Positions 63,840 through 64,000 of a stretch of 64,000 bases of DNA are shown here, in pieces. Positions within the stretch are counted from its first letter, which is position 1. The number at the start of each line of letters is the position of its first letter. The notes below the pieces were generated by a model. That model was not told where the DNA came from, searched no databases, and worked only from the letters and a program-made list of their open reading frames with translations. Position numbers and translations under genes: made by a program. The stretch covers positions 1-64,000 of the forward strand of contig OMWJ01000012.1 of assembly GCA_900314725.1 (NCBI GenBank), given 5' to 3'. The DNA is from an uncultured Bacteroidales bacterium. GTDB taxonomy: Bacteria; Bacteroidota; Bacteroidia; Bacteroidales; P3.

Positions 63840-64000
63840 AAGCGATAAGTTTTCCTTGATGATTTCCTAAAGGAAAGATTGTCCTTAACAATCTTATATT
63901 TACATTATACAGAAAAAGCGTGAAATCATCTACACCTAAATATATCTCCGATTGAGGTGTCTGGTAAAACCTTTGTATAAAGATATAAGTAAATGAACTC
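63840..64000. other. Leader of the BspA-like gene, to the window edge
   Basis: Two small hairpins, TTTCCTAAAGGAAA and GATTGTCCTTAACAATC, lie close to the start codon and would be in the 5' untranslated region. No clear gene is seen beyond them. Confidence 0.4.

Overview
The window looks like a chromosomal segment of an AT-rich member of the Bacteroidota, most likely Bacteroidales. The evidence is: many promoters of the Bacteroidota type (TAnnTTTG, sometimes with an upstream TTTG about 19-20 bases away); type IX secretion (T9SS) cargo with C-terminal sorting domains and a PorQ homologue; BspA-like leucine-rich repeats; large-subunit methylmalonyl-CoA mutase; and signal peptides ending in KAQ or FAQ. 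Assignment below order level is not supported by what can be seen.

Layout. 1-1.1 kb: 3' end of a PKD-domain surface protein with a likely -1 frameshift at an A8 run. 1.3-5.8 kb: WYL regulator, HD phosphohydrolase, small outer-membrane protein, glmS. 6.1-12.5 kb: O-antigen ligase, polA, a YrdC/Sua5 protein, a TPR protein. 12.5-18.6 kb: groES-groEL, methylmalonyl-CoA mutase, mnmE. 18.6-28.2 kb: secreted beta-helix/T9SS pair, secreted endonuclease/exonuclease/phosphatase, LuxE-like protein, DnaQ-like exonuclease, dsbD, envC, FKBP lipoprotein. 28.3-31.1 kb: rpsO and pnp. 31.1-32.1 kb: a promoter without an ORF (candidate structured RNA) and a small orphan gene. 32.4-39.2 kb: minus-strand run porin, GATE-domain protein, dxs, atpB, TPR protein, lipoprotein. 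39.4-42.7 kb: clpP, TlpA-like lipoprotein, dprA, tRNA-Asp. 42.9-48 kb is the most accessory part: WlbA-like dehydrogenase, a DUF5674 gene pair of higher GC, a truncated tatC remnant, and a compact HAD / phosphoribosyltransferase / DprA-like operon. 48-64 kb: kdsA, acpP-fabF-rnc, a lipoprotein with a phage-like motif, a zinc-ribbon coiled-coil protein, pyrC-hslR-wlbB, two glutathione peroxidases, porQ, a NamZ-type muramidase, a glucosaminidase, tandem structured repeats, and a BspA/T9SS surface protein.

Two things stand out. First, a family of roughly 90-140 bp imperfect palindromes sharing arms such as AAGTCTTCGTTTTAAGA and, in most copies, a core like CTTGATGTTTAGGGT occurs at least six times between genes. 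One further copy lies in frame inside polA, between the 5' nuclease domain and a 3'-5' exonuclease domain that appears to have lost its catalytic acids. Second, the three-gene HAD-PRTase-DprA-like operon sits against a decapitated tatC beside another atypical gene pair. This suggests an acquired island encoding a nucleotide-centred system of unknown role, possibly conflict or defence.

Cell-envelope functions dominate the rest: GlmS, KdsA, the O-antigen ligase, WlbA/WlbB, EnvC, NamZ, the glucosaminidase, PorQ and T9SS cargo together describe an LPS-bearing cell with a type IX secretion system.
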